A stretch of DNA of 45,029 bases. Source: Alphaproteobacteria bacterium. GTDB lineage: Bacteria; Pseudomonadota; Alphaproteobacteria; Rhizobiales; Devosiaceae. The DNA lies in the NCBI GenBank assembly GCA_018818925.1, contig JAHJQZ010000040.1, positions 1-45,029 on the forward strand, given 5' to 3'. Below the pieces are notes generated by a model, which worked only from the letters and a program-made list of their open reading frames with translations, made no database searches and had not been told where the DNA came from. How positions within the stretch are numbered: position 1 is the first letter of the stretch; each line of letters starts with the position of its first letter. Shown here in pieces: positions 1 to 9,637 of the stretch. Both the position numbers and the translations under genes were made by a program.

Positions 1-22
1 CCGCGCGCCGCGGGATTGCCTG

Positions 23-1213
<1,191 letters not shown>

Positions 1214-1251
1214 CTTCGCTCAATCAGTCCCTAGGGTTGAGGTTTCCGGGC

Positions 1252-1280
1252 CGTTTAGCGGGTTCGCGGAGGCGTGACAA
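1252..1280 (-). promoter_or_regulatory. Candidate promoter of tuf
   Basis: Read on the minus strand, TTGTCA is followed 17 nt later by TAAACG, ending about 38 nt before the tuf start codon. This resembles a housekeeping sigma-70-type promoter and fits a tuf gene that is transcribed alone. It was found by eye only. Confidence 0.45.
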
Positions 1281-1369
1281 GTCTGTTGTTGGCACGGGTT
1301 GCGGCATCGCGGTCGCGCGGGGGGCCACAGGCGCATAAAAGTGCGGGGCCGCCACAGGGACGACCCCGC

Positions 1370-1387
1370 TCTCACCCCCCGGTGAGA
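1370..1387. other. Small stem-loop between aceA and tuf
   Basis: A 7-bp perfect stem (TCTCACC / GGTGAGA) with a CCCC loop lies in the roughly 300-nt gap between aceA and tuf. It has no T-tract. It could help end aceA transcription or sit in the upstream region of tuf. The rest of the gap shows only the tuf promoter candidate and the aceA terminator candidate. Confidence 0.3.
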
Positions 1388-1464
1388 AGAGACGATGGAG
1401 GCGGGCGCGAAGCCTTGCGTCGCCCGAACCCGCCATTCCGGCTCAGGGCCCGCAAGGAGCGACG

Positions 1465-1492
1465 CCCGGACACCGCTTTGGCGGCGCCCGGG
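1465..1492 (-). terminator. Terminator-like hairpin after aceA
   Basis: A 12-bp inverted repeat with a 4-nt loop (arms CCCGGACACCGC and GCGGCGCCCGGG, two G-U pairs in the RNA) starts 18 nt after the aceA stop codon. The stem is very GC-rich, but the following transcript has only short U stretches, so termination may be inefficient or factor-dependent. Confidence 0.55.
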
Positions 1493-1510
1493 TGCGGGGA
1501 TCGGACAGGG

Positions 1511-2806
1511 CTAGAACTGCGCGGCCTCCGTCGAATGCGCCATGGCCGTGGTCGAGGACCTGCCCTGGCTGACCGCCATCGAGACGGCGTCGAAATAGGA
1601 GGTGCCGACCTCGCGCTGGTGGCGCGTCGCCGAAAAGCCCTGCGGTTCGGCGGCGAATTCGGCCTGCTGGATGAGCTGCGAATAGGCCTTCATGCCTTCA
1701 TTTTTGTAGGCGCGGGCGAGGTTGAAGGTTGAAAGGGAAAGGTTGTGGAAGCCAGCCAGCGTGATGAACTGGTATTTATAGCCCATCGCGCCCAGTTCGC
1801 GCTGGAAGGCGGCCATCTCGTTTTCACCCATGTGCTTGGCCCAGTTGAACGAAGGCGAGCAATTGTAGGCGAGCATCTGGTCGGGATAGTGCTTGCGGAT
1901 GCCCTCGGCGAAGCGCCTGGCGTCCTCGAGCGAGGGCGTTGAGGTCTCGCACCAGATGAGATCGGCGTAGGGCGCATAGGCCAGGCCCCTGGAAATGGCC
2001 TGATCAAAGCCGTTCCTGACGTGATAGAAGCCCTCCTCGGTGCGCTCGCCGGTGATGAAGGGCGCGTCGTATTCGTCGACATCCGAGGTGATCAGCGTTG
2101 CCGCCTCGGCATCGGTGCGCGCCATGATCAGGGTCGGCACCCCCATGACGTCGGCGGCGAGGCGCGCCGCGTTGAGCGTCTTGATCTGCTGGGCGGTCGG
2201 GACAAGCACCTTGCCGCCCAGATGCCCGCACTTTTTTTCCGAGGCGAGCTGGTCCTCGAAATGCACGGCGGCGGCACCGGCCTCGATCATCGCCTTCATC
2301 AGTTCGAAAACGTTGAGCGCGCCGCCGAAGCCGGCTTCGGCATCGGCGACGATCGGCACGAAAAAATCGATGTCGGTCGTTTCAAGGCCGTCGGCCTTTT
2401 CCATGTGCTGGATCTGGTCGGCGCGCTGCAGCGCCTTGTTGATGCGCCTGACGACGGCGGGCACGCTGTCGACCGGATAGAGCGACTGGTCCGGATACAT
2501 GTTGCCCGAGGAATTGGCGTCGGCCGCAACCTGCCAGCCGGAAAGGTAGATGGCCTTGAGGCCAGCCTTGACCTGCTGCACCGCCTGGTTGCCGGTGAAA
2601 GTGCCGAGGGTCGGCACGAAATCCTCGGTATGCAGCAGTTCCCAGAGCTTTCTGGCGCCGGTCTCGGCCAGGGTATGGCGGATGGGCAGCGACCCGGAAA
2701 GGCGGGCGACGTCCTCTTGCGTGAAGGTGCGGGCGATGTTTTTCCAGCGGTCGGGCGCCCAGTCGGGCGCGGCGAAACCGTAGCGGGTGGCGTTGCGGTC
2801 GAGCAT
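1511..2806 (-). CDS. aceA: Isocitrate lyase
   Basis: Cleaves isocitrate to glyoxylate and succinate, the first step of the glyoxylate shunt used for growth on acetate and fatty acids. The 431-residue product has the ICL signature KKCGH at residues 191-195 with catalytic Cys193, and the SGWQVAAD segment near residue 89. The frame is open 55 codons further upstream, but the ATG used here has a GGAG ribosome site and begins the conserved sequence, so the extension is rejected. A divergent ScfR-type regulator lies two genes upstream and is the likely controller. Malate synthase is not in the window. Confidence 0.97.
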   Translation of the reverse strand: MLDRNATRYGFAAPDWAPDRWKNIARTFTQEDVARLSGSLPIRHTLAETGARKLWELLHTEDFVPTLGTFTGNQAVQQVKAGLKAIYLSGWQVAADANSSGNMYPDQSLYPVDSVPAVVRRINKALQRADQIQHMEKADGLETTDIDFFVPIVADAEAGFGGALNVFELMKAMIEAGAAAVHFEDQLASEKKCGHLGGKVLVPTAQQIKTLNAARLAADVMGVPTLIMARTDAEAATLITSDVDEYDAPFITGERTEEGFYHVRNGFDQAISRGLAYAPYADLIWCETSTPSLEDARRFAEGIRKHYPDQMLAYNCSPSFNWAKHMGENEMAAFQRELGAMGYKYQFITLAGFHNLSLSTFNLARAYKNEGMKAYSQLIQQAEFAAEPQGFSATRHQREVGTSYFDAVSMAVSQGRSSTTAMAHSTEAAQF

Positions 2807-2980
2807 GTCGATCTCCAATTCGAAAAAGGGGTGACGCTCTCCGGAACCCGACGAAAGCGGGTCCCGAAGCGGGAAAATCAAAGGAAACGGTGAGTGGCGG
2901 GCGGTCAGTCCGTGGGAGCGGCACTTTTTGGGCGGAACCGGTCTCCGGTCTGCCCGCGCCTCGCTCCGCACGCCTTGGCG

Positions 2981-3229
2981 TCAGGCGGCGACGCGGCGCA
3001 TGAAGGTCGCCGCCAGCATCGGCTCGCCGCCGAACAGATGATGCACGCCGTCGGCATCGGCCATTTCGAAGCGGTGGCGGTCGATGCGGCCGGTGATCGC
3101 GAAGCCCTTGGCGTCCAGGCCCTGATCGTGGAACTGGCGCATGACTTCGTGCATGCTCGGGCCGATGATGGTGACGTATTCGTCCAACTTCCGGCCCTGC
3201 TCGTTGGTCATCTGGTGTTGGTCGAGCAT
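2981..3229 (-). CDS. Small conserved-looking protein upstream of aceA
   Basis: An 82-residue hypothetical protein on the same strand as aceA, 174 nt upstream, and probably co-transcribed from the divergent promoter region. The start chosen is the ATG preceded by GGAGGGAAAA. A longer in-frame start 15 codons upstream lacks such a site and would run into the TGTAAAG repeat region. The protein is soluble, with no signal peptide or membrane segment, an acidic N-terminal half and a central VTIIGPSM stretch. I do not recognise the family. Its position between aceA and its presumed regulator suggests a role in C2 metabolism, but that is inference. Confidence 0.75.
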   Translation of the reverse strand: MLDQHQMTNEQGRKLDEYVTIIGPSMHEVMRQFHDQGLDAKGFAITGRIDRHRFEMADADGVHHLFGGEPMLAATFMRRVAA

Positions 3230-3254
3230 TTTTCCCTCCATGCAAAATGCGTCA

Positions 3255-3354
3255 TGTAAAGATTTGACATTCACGCCGGAATGGCAAGATTATTCGTTCG
3301 AATGGCTTGTAAAGCTGTAAAGCCGTGTAAAGACCATGATGAAAAGCTGTAAAG
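3255..3354. promoter_or_regulatory. Five TGTAAAG repeats, likely ScfR operator region
   Basis: The heptamer TGTAAAG occurs five times in the same orientation, at 3255, 3308, 3316, 3326 and 3348, within the 152-nt gap between the small aceA-side gene and the divergent regulator. Four copies are packed into 47 nt. A related TGCAAAATGC lies at 3241. RamB/PccR-type regulators are known to bind short A-rich, TTTGCAAA-like elements, so these repeats are good candidates for sites bound by the adjacent regulator, both for autoregulation and for aceA control. Confidence 0.6.
3264..3293 (+). promoter_or_regulatory. Candidate promoter of the ScfR-type regulator
   Basis: TTGACA, then 18 nt, then GATTAT, upstream of the regulator. 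The four clustered TGTAAAG repeats fall just downstream of the -10 position, where a bound protein would block transcription. This suggests negative autoregulation. Identified by eye. Confidence 0.35.
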
Positions 3355-3381
3355 CCTGAAAATCGACGGAGGGAGGGTAAC

Positions 3382-4794
3382 ATGCGGGAGGGCGAGCAAC
3401 TCAAGATCGGCGGCAAGATCCGCCGCCTGAGGCGCCAGCGCCACATCACCCAGGCGGACCTTGCCGCGGCGCTCGGGATTTCGCCGAGCTATCTCAACCT
3501 GATCGAACACAACCGGCGCAACGTCAACGTGTCGCTGCTCCTGACCATCGCCGGCTATTTCGGCATCGAGGCCGGCGAACTGGCCGAGAGCGACGACGCG
3601 CGCCTGGCCGGCGATCTGATGGAGGTTTTCGGCGACGAGGCCTTTGCCGACGAAGACCTGACCAATCAGGACATCCGCGAATTCGCCCGCACCAATCCGG
3701 CGGTGGCGCGCACCGTGCTCCGCCTGTTCGACCGGTATCGCGACTATCGCGAGCGCGGCCAGGTCGGCATGAACACCGAGACGGCCGAACGGGTCTTTCA
3801 CCGCGCCACCGACGCCATTTCCGATTTCCTGCAGGAACACGCCAATCATTTTCCCGAGATCGAGGCCGAGGCCGAACGGGTCCGTCACGATATCGACAAT
3901 TCCTCGGAGGTGTTCGAAATCGGCTTCCGCACCTGGCTTTTGAACGTATTCGGCATGGAATGGCGCTATGTCTCGCTGCCGCACGGCGTCGCCCTCAGGC
4001 TCGGCGAACACGGCCGCATGCTGGAAGTCTCGGACCTACTATCGGCCGAAAGCGCCCTGTTCGCCGTGGCGCATCACATCGCCCACATGGTGGCCGATAC
4101 CGCGATCAACGGTATCGTCAATGTGCGGTTCACCGAAGACAGCGACGCCCCCGCCCTCGCCCGCAATGTCATGGCCTCCTATTTCGCCGCGGCGCTGATC
4201 ATGCCCTACCAGCCCTTCCTCAAGGCCTGTCGCGAGACGCGCTACGATATCGAGCGGCTGATGCGGCGCTTTTCGGCGAGCTTCGAACAGGTCTGCCACC
4301 GCATGACGACGCTACAGCGTCCCGGGTCCCAGGGGATTCCGCTGCATCTCATTCGCACCGACATTGCCGGCAACATCTCCAAGCGCTTCTCGCTTTCAGG
4401 CATCCACATTCCGCGCCATGCCGGCGCCTGCCCGCGCTGGAACGTCCATGCCGCCTTCCTGCAACCCGGACAGATCAACGTCCAGGTGTCGCGCATGCCC
4501 AATGGCGATACGTTCTTCTGCATCGCCCGCGCCTTCGAAAAGGGAGGGCACCGTTACGCCTCGGTCCGGCGCCACATGTCGATCGGGCTCGGCTGCGACA
4601 TCGCCTTCGCCCGGCAGATGGTCTATGCGGACGGGGTCGACCTCAGCAACGAGGCGCTGGGGGTGCCGGTCGGGGTTTCCTGCCGCATCTGCCCGCGCAT
4701 GGATTGCGAGCAGCGCGCGCATCCGCCGGCCAACCACCGCTTCCATATCGACGATGGCCTCAGGGCCGAGAGCATTTACGGCCACATGCGGTAG
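3382..4794 (+). CDS. XRE-family short-chain fatty acyl regulator (ScfR/RamB type)
   Basis: A 470-residue transcription factor. An N-terminal helix-turn-helix (about residues 9-65, with QADLAAALGISPSYL) is followed by an IrrE-like metallopeptidase-fold domain. In that domain the zinc motif is degenerate (HHIAH near residue 230), so it is probably a ligand sensor and not a protease. The C-terminal ScfRs/DUF2083 domain contains a Cys-rich CRICPRMDC segment (about 434-442). RamB, PccR and related proteins control acetate, propionate and glyoxylate-shunt genes in response to acyl-CoA. The position divergent from aceA fits that role. The start ATG has a strong GGAGGGAGG site. Confidence 0.93.
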   Translation: MREGEQLKIGGKIRRLRRQRHITQADLAAALGISPSYLNLIEHNRRNVNVSLLLTIAGYFGIEAGELAESDDARLAGDLMEVFGDEAFADEDLTNQDIREFARTNPAVARTVLRLFDRYRDYRERGQVGMNTETAERVFHRATDAISDFLQEHANHFPEIEAEAERVRHDIDNSSEVFEIGFRTWLLNVFGMEWRYVSLPHGVALRLGEHGRMLEVSDLLSAESALFAVAHHIAHMVADTAINGIVNVRFTEDSDAPALARNVMASYFAAALIMPYQPFLKACRETRYDIERLMRRFSASFEQVCHRMTTLQRPGSQGIPLHLIRTDIAGNISKRFSLSGIHIPRHAGACPRWNVHAAFLQPGQINVQVSRMPNGDTFFCIARAFEKGGHRYASVRRHMSIGLGCDIAFARQMVYADGVDLSNEALGVPVGVSCRICPRMDCEQRAHPPANHRFHIDDGLRAESIYGHMR

Positions 4795-4806
4795 TGGGCT
4801 AGTTTC

Positions 4807-4822
4807 GGCGGCAATAGCCGCC
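4807..4822 (+). terminator. Possible terminator hairpin after the ScfR regulator
   Basis: GGCGGC-AATA-GCCGCC, a 6-bp GC stem with a 4-nt loop, lies 12 nt after the regulator stop codon. No T-run follows, so this is weak evidence. Confidence 0.35.
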
Positions 4823-5128
4823 AGAGCTATCGGGGGCTGCTGGCTGCGATTGGCGCTTGGACACAGTCATCGTAGATGGCTGGGCGGTCGCCCAGGAGCC
4901 GCCGCTCCATAGGATGGGCTCCCCATATCGCGGCTCGGACCAAGCAAGCTCGTCTGCGACTGGATTGATTGCTCCGCAATATGTCGCCGGCACGGATCGG
5001 AGAAAACACTCTCGACCAATCGGACCCTACCAAATCCGTCGAAACGCACTAAGTAAGCCTTTTGTGTGGCGAATATGCCTGAAGGACCGTCGGCGAGCCG
5101 GTTCGGTGTCTGAAGCGGGGCGACTGCA
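4823..5128. other. Non-coding stretch before the P-loop kinase
   Basis: About 300 nt in which no convincing gene is seen; short open frames on both strands have no recognisable content. The one clear structure is a 16-nt palindrome, CTGGGCG-GT-CGCCCAG, at 4880-4895. The base composition falls toward the next gene, which also reads less GC-rich than its neighbours. No clear promoter was found. Confidence 0.4.
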
Positions 5129-6025
5129 ATGGTGATGGACCTCCTCACAACCGACAATCGGATCACGATCCTGAACCGATTGGGCGATCAACTGCCGTTT
5201 TCGAGAGGCATTTTGGCAACCAGTCTGCTTTGCACGGGCATCGCTACGGAGGAGGCCTATCGGCTTGCAAGCGCGGTCCAGGCACAATTGCTGACTTTGC
5301 CTACCGCGAATATCAGCGCGGAGCAGCTGGTTCGCATGATCCATGAAATTCTTCTGGATGAAGAGCCCAACGGCGTGGCGGAACGCTGGCTCATCTGGCG
5401 CAGGGCAAAAAGATCGGGCCGACCGATCGTGGTTGTGTTCTCCGGTGCTCCGGGGACCGGCAAGAGCACGGTCGCGACGCGAATGGCGGTCCGCTTCGGC
5501 ATGACAAGCGTAATAACGAGCGATGCGATCCGCGACGTTCTGCGCACGATCATATCGGCCGATGTCATGCCTGAGCTGCATCGTTCAACTTTCGAACTGG
5601 TGGATTTGGATAGTCCAGAACCGTTTGCCGAATTCGAAAGGCAGGCGACGGCTGTAGCAAATGCAACTGCGGCCGTGTCAAAGAGGCTTGCCACCGAAAA
5701 CAGGTCGGCGATTGTTGAAGGCGTTCACCTTCATCCGGGAAAGATACGCGCCGCTTTGGCTTCGCACTCGGCCCGCCCGATCGTGGTTGAACGTGTGATC
5801 GTTGAACGCAATGCGGATGCGCATTCTGCAAAACTGGCGCATCGCGCAGTTTCCGAACCTCTTCGACAGGGCGGGCGACATCTTGCCGACATCGAGAACA
5901 TCCGTGCTATCCAGGCTCATATTCAGGCGAAGGCGGAGGCAAGCGGCACGCCGACGATAGGAACGGAGAACCTGGCATGGGCCACCCACGAAATTGTTGA
6001 CGAAATAGCCAGTCTGATCGAGTGA
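5129..6025 (+). CDS. P-loop kinase related to 2-phosphoglycerate kinases
   Basis: A 298-residue protein with a Walker A motif GAPGTGKST at residues 106-114, followed by an ITSDAIRDVLR segment and VEGVHLHPG near residue 196. This arrangement matches 2-phosphoglycerate kinase-like proteins, which have an N-terminal ATP-cone-like region (about residues 1-95) before the kinase domain. The substrate is not certain; bacterial members are mostly untested. No partner gene is adjacent. Codon use is visibly less GC-biased than in the flanking genes, suggesting transfer. The start could be the ATG used here or the next one two codons on; the ribosome site (AGCGGGG) is mediocre for both. Confidence 0.7.
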   Translation: MVMDLLTTDNRITILNRLGDQLPFSRGILATSLLCTGIATEEAYRLASAVQAQLLTLPTANISAEQLVRMIHEILLDEEPNGVAERWLIWRRAKRSGRPIVVVFSGAPGTGKSTVATRMAVRFGMTSVITSDAIRDVLRTIISADVMPELHRSTFELVDLDSPEPFAEFERQATAVANATAAVSKRLATENRSAIVEGVHLHPGKIRAALASHSARPIVVERVIVERNADAHSAKLAHRAVSEPLRQGGRHLADIENIRAIQAHIQAKAEASGTPTIGTENLAWATHEIVDEIASLIE

Positions 6026-6148
6026 GCGATGTTGGCATGCCTATCGATTACCAGATTGCCGTCATCCCGCGGATAGTACTCGGCCGGCGAAGCGGCTCGC
6101 ACCTTGCGCCCGGAATGCACAGCCGACTGGCACAGGCAGTTCGCCCCC

Positions 6149-6625
6149 TCACCCCCGCCCCTTCTTCAGCGCCGCCTGGACGGCGTTGGCCAGCGCGTTG
6201 GTGAAGTACAGCCGGTCCTTCTGGCTGAATCCGGGATTGTAGCCGGCGATGGCGCCGGCTTCGCGCAGATCCTGTTTCAGGTCGCGCATGGCCAGCGCCA
6301 TGCCGATGGAATCGGTCGTCAGCGCCCTGCCCGTCGGGCCGAGCACAGCCGCGCCCCTTGAAACGGCGCGATGCGCCAGGGGAATGTCGGCGGTGACGAC
6401 GATGTCCCCCGGAGTGAGGTTTTCCACGATCCAGTCGTCCGCCGCGTCGGCCCCTTGCGGGACGACGACATTGCGCACCAGCGGATCGCGAGACGGTCGC
6501 AATCCGCCGTTGGCGACAAAGGTCGCGACCAGGCCGGCGCGCCCGGAGATTCTGACGACTTCCGACCTCACCGGACAGGCATCCGCGTCGACAAAGACGA
6601 CGGGAAGCCGCGCTTTGTCCGTCAT
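6149..6625 (-). CDS. yaiI: YaiI/YqxD family protein (UPF0178, DUF188)
   Basis: A 158-residue protein of the UPF0178 family, a PIN-like fold of unknown function. The family-typical VDADACPV lies at residues 12-19, followed by VANGG, a VVTADIPLAHRAV segment near residue 77, and the C-terminal half with KDRLYFTNALA. Its start codon overlaps the stop of the upstream AraC-type gene by 4 nt, so the two are translationally coupled. No functional link to sugar uptake is known. It converges with the kinase gene across a 123-nt gap with nothing notable. Confidence 0.92.
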   Translation of the reverse strand: MTDKARLPVVFVDADACPVRSEVVRISGRAGLVATFVANGGLRPSRDPLVRNVVVPQGADAADDWIVENLTPGDIVVTADIPLAHRAVSRGAAVLGPTGRALTTDSIGMALAMRDLKQDLREAGAIAGYNPGFSQKDRLYFTNALANAVQAALKKGRG

Positions 6626-7548
6626 CTCGCCTCTTCCGTAATCTTGCTGGTATAGGTGCCGCGGGTGTGGTCGGGATGGTCGGCGTTGGCCTCGCCCTCG
6701 ACAATGTGCCGGCGCGACAGGCGATAGGCCGAGGGGCTGGTGCCGCTCAGCTTTCGGAACTGGCGCGAGAAGTACAAGGGATCGGCATAGCCGGTCCGGG
6801 CGGCCGTCTGCTTGACCGAATGACCGGTCGCCAAAAGGCTCATGGCGTATTCCATGCGCTTCAATTCGCGGAAGCGGCGCGGGGTATGGCCGATCTTGTC
6901 GCGGAAGGCGCGCGTGAGATAGTCCGGGTTGTAGGGTCGGCGTTCAAGGCTCTGCTCGACTACCTGCTCATTCATCGGATCGCGCGAAATGTCGGCGGCC
7001 ATCAGCATGATGTGCAGCGACAGCGCATCCGAGCCGGCGGTGTTGATCAGCGCCTGCTCGCGCCAGCGCACGAAGGCGGCGTCGAGGAATTCGAGCAGGA
7101 TGAACATGAACATGTGCTGCTGGATGAGATTGGTCGTCGTCTGCGGGGCGATGGACCGATAATACTGGACGACCGGTTCCATCATCTCCCAGCGCCGGAA
7201 CCGGGCTGTTATGTGCAGTTCCATCTGCGACAGGAGGTCGACCTCGTTGAACAGGTCGAGTCGGAAATGCTGGGCGATACCGGTGTAAAGGCCCCCGGTG
7301 GCGCGCCAGCCGCGGAAATGGCTACCGGCAGGGATCAGCATGCCCTCGCCCGGGCTCAACGACACGCGCTGGCCGTTGAGCACGTATTCGCCGCGCCCGG
7401 TCAAGCAGACGACAAGGTCATGCTGATCAACGGATTTCTCCACCCGCCAGTTGACGTCGTGGTGCATGCGGATGGTGGAGCGGGTCATCACGAGATGCAG
7501 GGCGTCGGCCGGGATGCCGTACAAACCGATGGCTACGTTTTTGTCCAT
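6622..7548 (-). CDS. AraC-family transcriptional regulator
   Basis: A 308-residue activator-type regulator. The N-terminal half is an AraC-like cupin arm (SLSPGEGMLIPAGSHF near residue 65) expected to bind a sugar. The C-terminal third holds two helix-turn-helix units, the second ending in DPLYFSRQFRKLSG. I chose the ATG preceded by GGGTGA over an in-frame GTG three codons upstream. The gene is divergent from the sugar ABC transporter operon and very likely controls it in response to an imported oligosaccharide. This is inferred from arrangement. Confidence 0.9.
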   Translation of the reverse strand: MDKNVAIGLYGIPADALHLVMTRSTIRMHHDVNWRVEKSVDQHDLVVCLTGRGEYVLNGQRVSLSPGEGMLIPAGSHFRGWRATGGLYTGIAQHFRLDLFNEVDLLSQMELHITARFRRWEMMEPVVQYYRSIAPQTTTNLIQQHMFMFILLEFLDAAFVRWREQALINTAGSDALSLHIMLMAADISRDPMNEQVVEQSLERRPYNPDYLTRAFRDKIGHTPRRFRELKRMEYAMSLLATGHSVKQTAARTGYADPLYFSRQFRKLSGTSPSAYRLSRRHIVEGEANADHPDHTRGTYTSKITEEAR

Positions 7549-7839
7549 GTTTTTCACCCAAACCGTTTATTCCGCCACTGGAAAACCTGTGGCTTACTAG
7601 CCTAATAAGCAAAGCAGAACGGGTCAAACCCGCGCTTTTGGAGGAAATCGACAGGAAGACGACCGATCGGCCGACATCGTTCAGGCCGAAAGGGAAGTCG
7701 CGTCGCCCGTTCCATGTACAATATCGAATATACCATGACGTTATCGATGTTCGTACATTTCGGAAAGTGCCGGAACGGGTCCACCGAGGTGAACGGCGGC
7801 ATGCCGGCCAAAGGTTGAGGCGCGCTGCAAGGAAGGCAA
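7549..7839. promoter_or_regulatory. Divergent control region of the sugar-uptake operon
   Basis: A 291-nt gap between the AraC-type regulator and the first permease gene. It contains an inverted repeat ATGT-TCGT-ACAT at 7747-7758, and a more A/T-rich patch at about 7710-7765 with related CATGTACA and GAATATACC elements. These are candidate regulator sites. A small CGGGT-CAA-ACCCG hairpin lies at 7620-7632. No firm -35/-10 pair could be assigned by eye. Confidence 0.4.
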
Positions 7840-8730
7840 ATGGGCGGAGACAGCAAATTCCTCGGACTGCTCTATATCAGCCCCTATGTCATCGGGTTGC
7901 TGGTGTTCACGGCCATTCCGTTCGTCTACTCGTTCTATCTCAGCTTCACCGATTACCCTCTGATGACCGCGCCGGTCTGGGTCGGGCTCGACAATTATCT
8001 GGAGCTGTTCACCAGCGATCGCACTTTCCGCAAATCGCTGTCGGTGACGCTGGTCTACGTATTCACCACGGTGCCGCTGAAGCTGGTCTTCGCCCTGTTC
8101 ATCGCGGTCATCCTCAATTACCGCCTCAAGATGATCAACTTTTTCCGCACCGCCTATTACGTGCCCTCGATCCTCGGCGGGTCGGTAGCCGTCGCGGTGC
8201 TGTGGCGCTACATCTTCGCCAAGGCCGGCGTCGTCAACATGGCGCTCGGCTTTTTCGGCATGGACCCGATCAACTGGTTCGGCGATCCCAACTACGCGCT
8301 GTTCATCATCACGCTGCTGCGCGTGTGGCAGTTCGGTTCGGCGATGATCATCTTCCTTGCCGCGCTGCAATCGGTCGACAAGTCCTTGTACGAATCCGCG
8401 GCGATCGATGGCGCCAACAAGTGGCAGACCTTCCGCTCGATCACCCTGCCGCTGATCACGCCGGTGATCTTTTTCAACCTGATCATGCAGACGGTGCAGG
8501 CGTTCCAGGAATTCAACGGGCCCTACATCATCACCAACGGCACCGGCTCGCCGCTCAAGTCGACCTACTTGTTGCCGCTCTACATCTATGACGAGGCCTT
8601 CAAGAAGTTCGACATGGGCTACGCCTCGGCCATCGCTTGGGTGATGTTCTTCATCATCATGGTCCTGACCCTTGTCGCCTTCTGGTCGTCGCGACGCTGG
8701 GTCTACTACGCCGGCGACAAGCGGAGCTGA
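7840..8730 (+). CDS. Sugar ABC transporter permease, MalF/TogM type
   Basis: A 296-residue inner-membrane permease with six predicted transmembrane helices. The EAA-type coupling loop lies near residue 186 (YESAAIDGANKWQTFRSITLP). It is one half of the membrane channel with the next gene. Family, length and gene order match the oligogalacturonide importer TogMNAB of plant-associated bacteria, and the adjacent GH105 gene supports that kind of substrate. The start has an AAGGAAGG ribosome site. Substrate assignment is inference. Confidence 0.9.
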   Translation: MGGDSKFLGLLYISPYVIGLLVFTAIPFVYSFYLSFTDYPLMTAPVWVGLDNYLELFTSDRTFRKSLSVTLVYVFTTVPLKLVFALFIAVILNYRLKMINFFRTAYYVPSILGGSVAVAVLWRYIFAKAGVVNMALGFFGMDPINWFGDPNYALFIITLLRVWQFGSAMIIFLAALQSVDKSLYESAAIDGANKWQTFRSITLPLITPVIFFNLIMQTVQAFQEFNGPYIITNGTGSPLKSTYLLPLYIYDEAFKKFDMGYASAIAWVMFFIIMVLTLVAFWSSRRWVYYAGDKRS

Positions 8731-8734
8731 GATC

Positions 8735-9634
8735 ATGACAACCACCGCTCTTTCCGCCATCGCCCTCGAGACCGAACGCACCAACCGCATGACGCGGCGC
8801 CTGCAGCGCATCTCCGCGGCGGTCCGCTACCTGATCCTGGCCGGCGTCGGGCTGGTCATGCTCTATCCGCTGATCTGGCTGATCGGCGCGTCGTTCAAGA
8901 CCAATGCCGAAATCTTCGCCGATCCCGGATTCATCCCCAAGGAACCGACGCTCAACGGCTACATCAACGGCTGGAAGACCTCGACGCCCTATACCTTCGC
9001 GACCTTTTTCTGGAACACCTTCCTGATCATCCTGCCCAAGACCGTTGGCACCGCCATCTCGGCGACCGCGGTGGCCTACGGATTCGCGCGCTTCGAGTTC
9101 CCGTTCAAGAAACTGTTCTTCGCGACGGTCATCGCTATTCTCTTGCTGCCGAACGTGGTGACGCGCATTCCGCAATACCTTCTGTTCCGCGACCTCGGCT
9201 GGCTCGACAGCTTCCTGCCGCTCTGGGTGCCCTCGGCGCTCGCGGGCGACGCCTTCTTCGTGTTCATGCTGATCCAGTTCCTCAGAGCCATTCCGCGCGA
9301 CATGGAGGAAGCAGCCCGGGTCGACGGCGCCAATACGCTGCAGGTGCTGATCTTCATCGTCGTGCCGCTTCTTGCCCCGGCCATCGTGTCGGTGTGCCTG
9401 TTCCAGATCATGTGGACCATGAACGATTTCCTCGGGCCGCTGATCTACATCTCCTCGGTCGACAAGTATCCGATCTCGCTGGCTTTGAAGCTCAGCATCG
9501 ACACGACCGAAGCCTTCGACTGGAACCGGATTCTGGCGATGTCGGTGCTGGCACTCGCGCCTTCGCTCATCATCTTCTTCCTCGCCCAGAAGCAGTTCAT
9601 CGAAGGCATCTCCTCGGGCGGGGTGAAAGGCTGA
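8735..9634 (+). CDS. Sugar ABC transporter permease, MalG/TogN type
   Basis: A 299-residue second permease with six helices and the EAA loop MEEAARVDGANTLQVLIFIVVP at about residue 190. The frame is open upstream into the preceding gene, but the ATG four bases after the previous stop codon, with a nearby GGAG, is the sensible start. It pairs with the preceding permease and docks the ATPase in the cytoplasm. Confidence 0.92.
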   Translation: MTTTALSAIALETERTNRMTRRLQRISAAVRYLILAGVGLVMLYPLIWLIGASFKTNAEIFADPGFIPKEPTLNGYINGWKTSTPYTFATFFWNTFLIILPKTVGTAISATAVAYGFARFEFPFKKLFFATVIAILLLPNVVTRIPQYLLFRDLGWLDSFLPLWVPSALAGDAFFVFMLIQFLRAIPRDMEEAARVDGANTLQVLIFIVVPLLAPAIVSVCLFQIMWTMNDFLGPLIYISSVDKYPISLALKLSIDTTEAFDWNRILAMSVLALAPSLIIFFLAQKQFIEGISSGGVKG

Positions 9635-9637
9635 GAA

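Noticed and set aside
2807-2971. N-terminal extension of isocitrate lyase by 55 residues
   Set aside because: Low-complexity sequence outside the family and no ribosome site; the internal ATG has GGAG and starts the conserved part.
2382-3245. Alternative frame overlapping aceA and the small upstream ORF
   Set aside because: Arg/Pro-rich shadow of aceA; not compatible with the conserved ICL reading frame.
3255-3354. CRISPR-like repeats
   Set aside because: Seven-base units with irregular 1 to 46 nt spacing in a promoter region; no cas genes.
4856-5135. A short plus-strand ORF before the P-loop kinase
   Set aside because: No ribosome site, no domain content, and overlaps antisense frames of equal quality.
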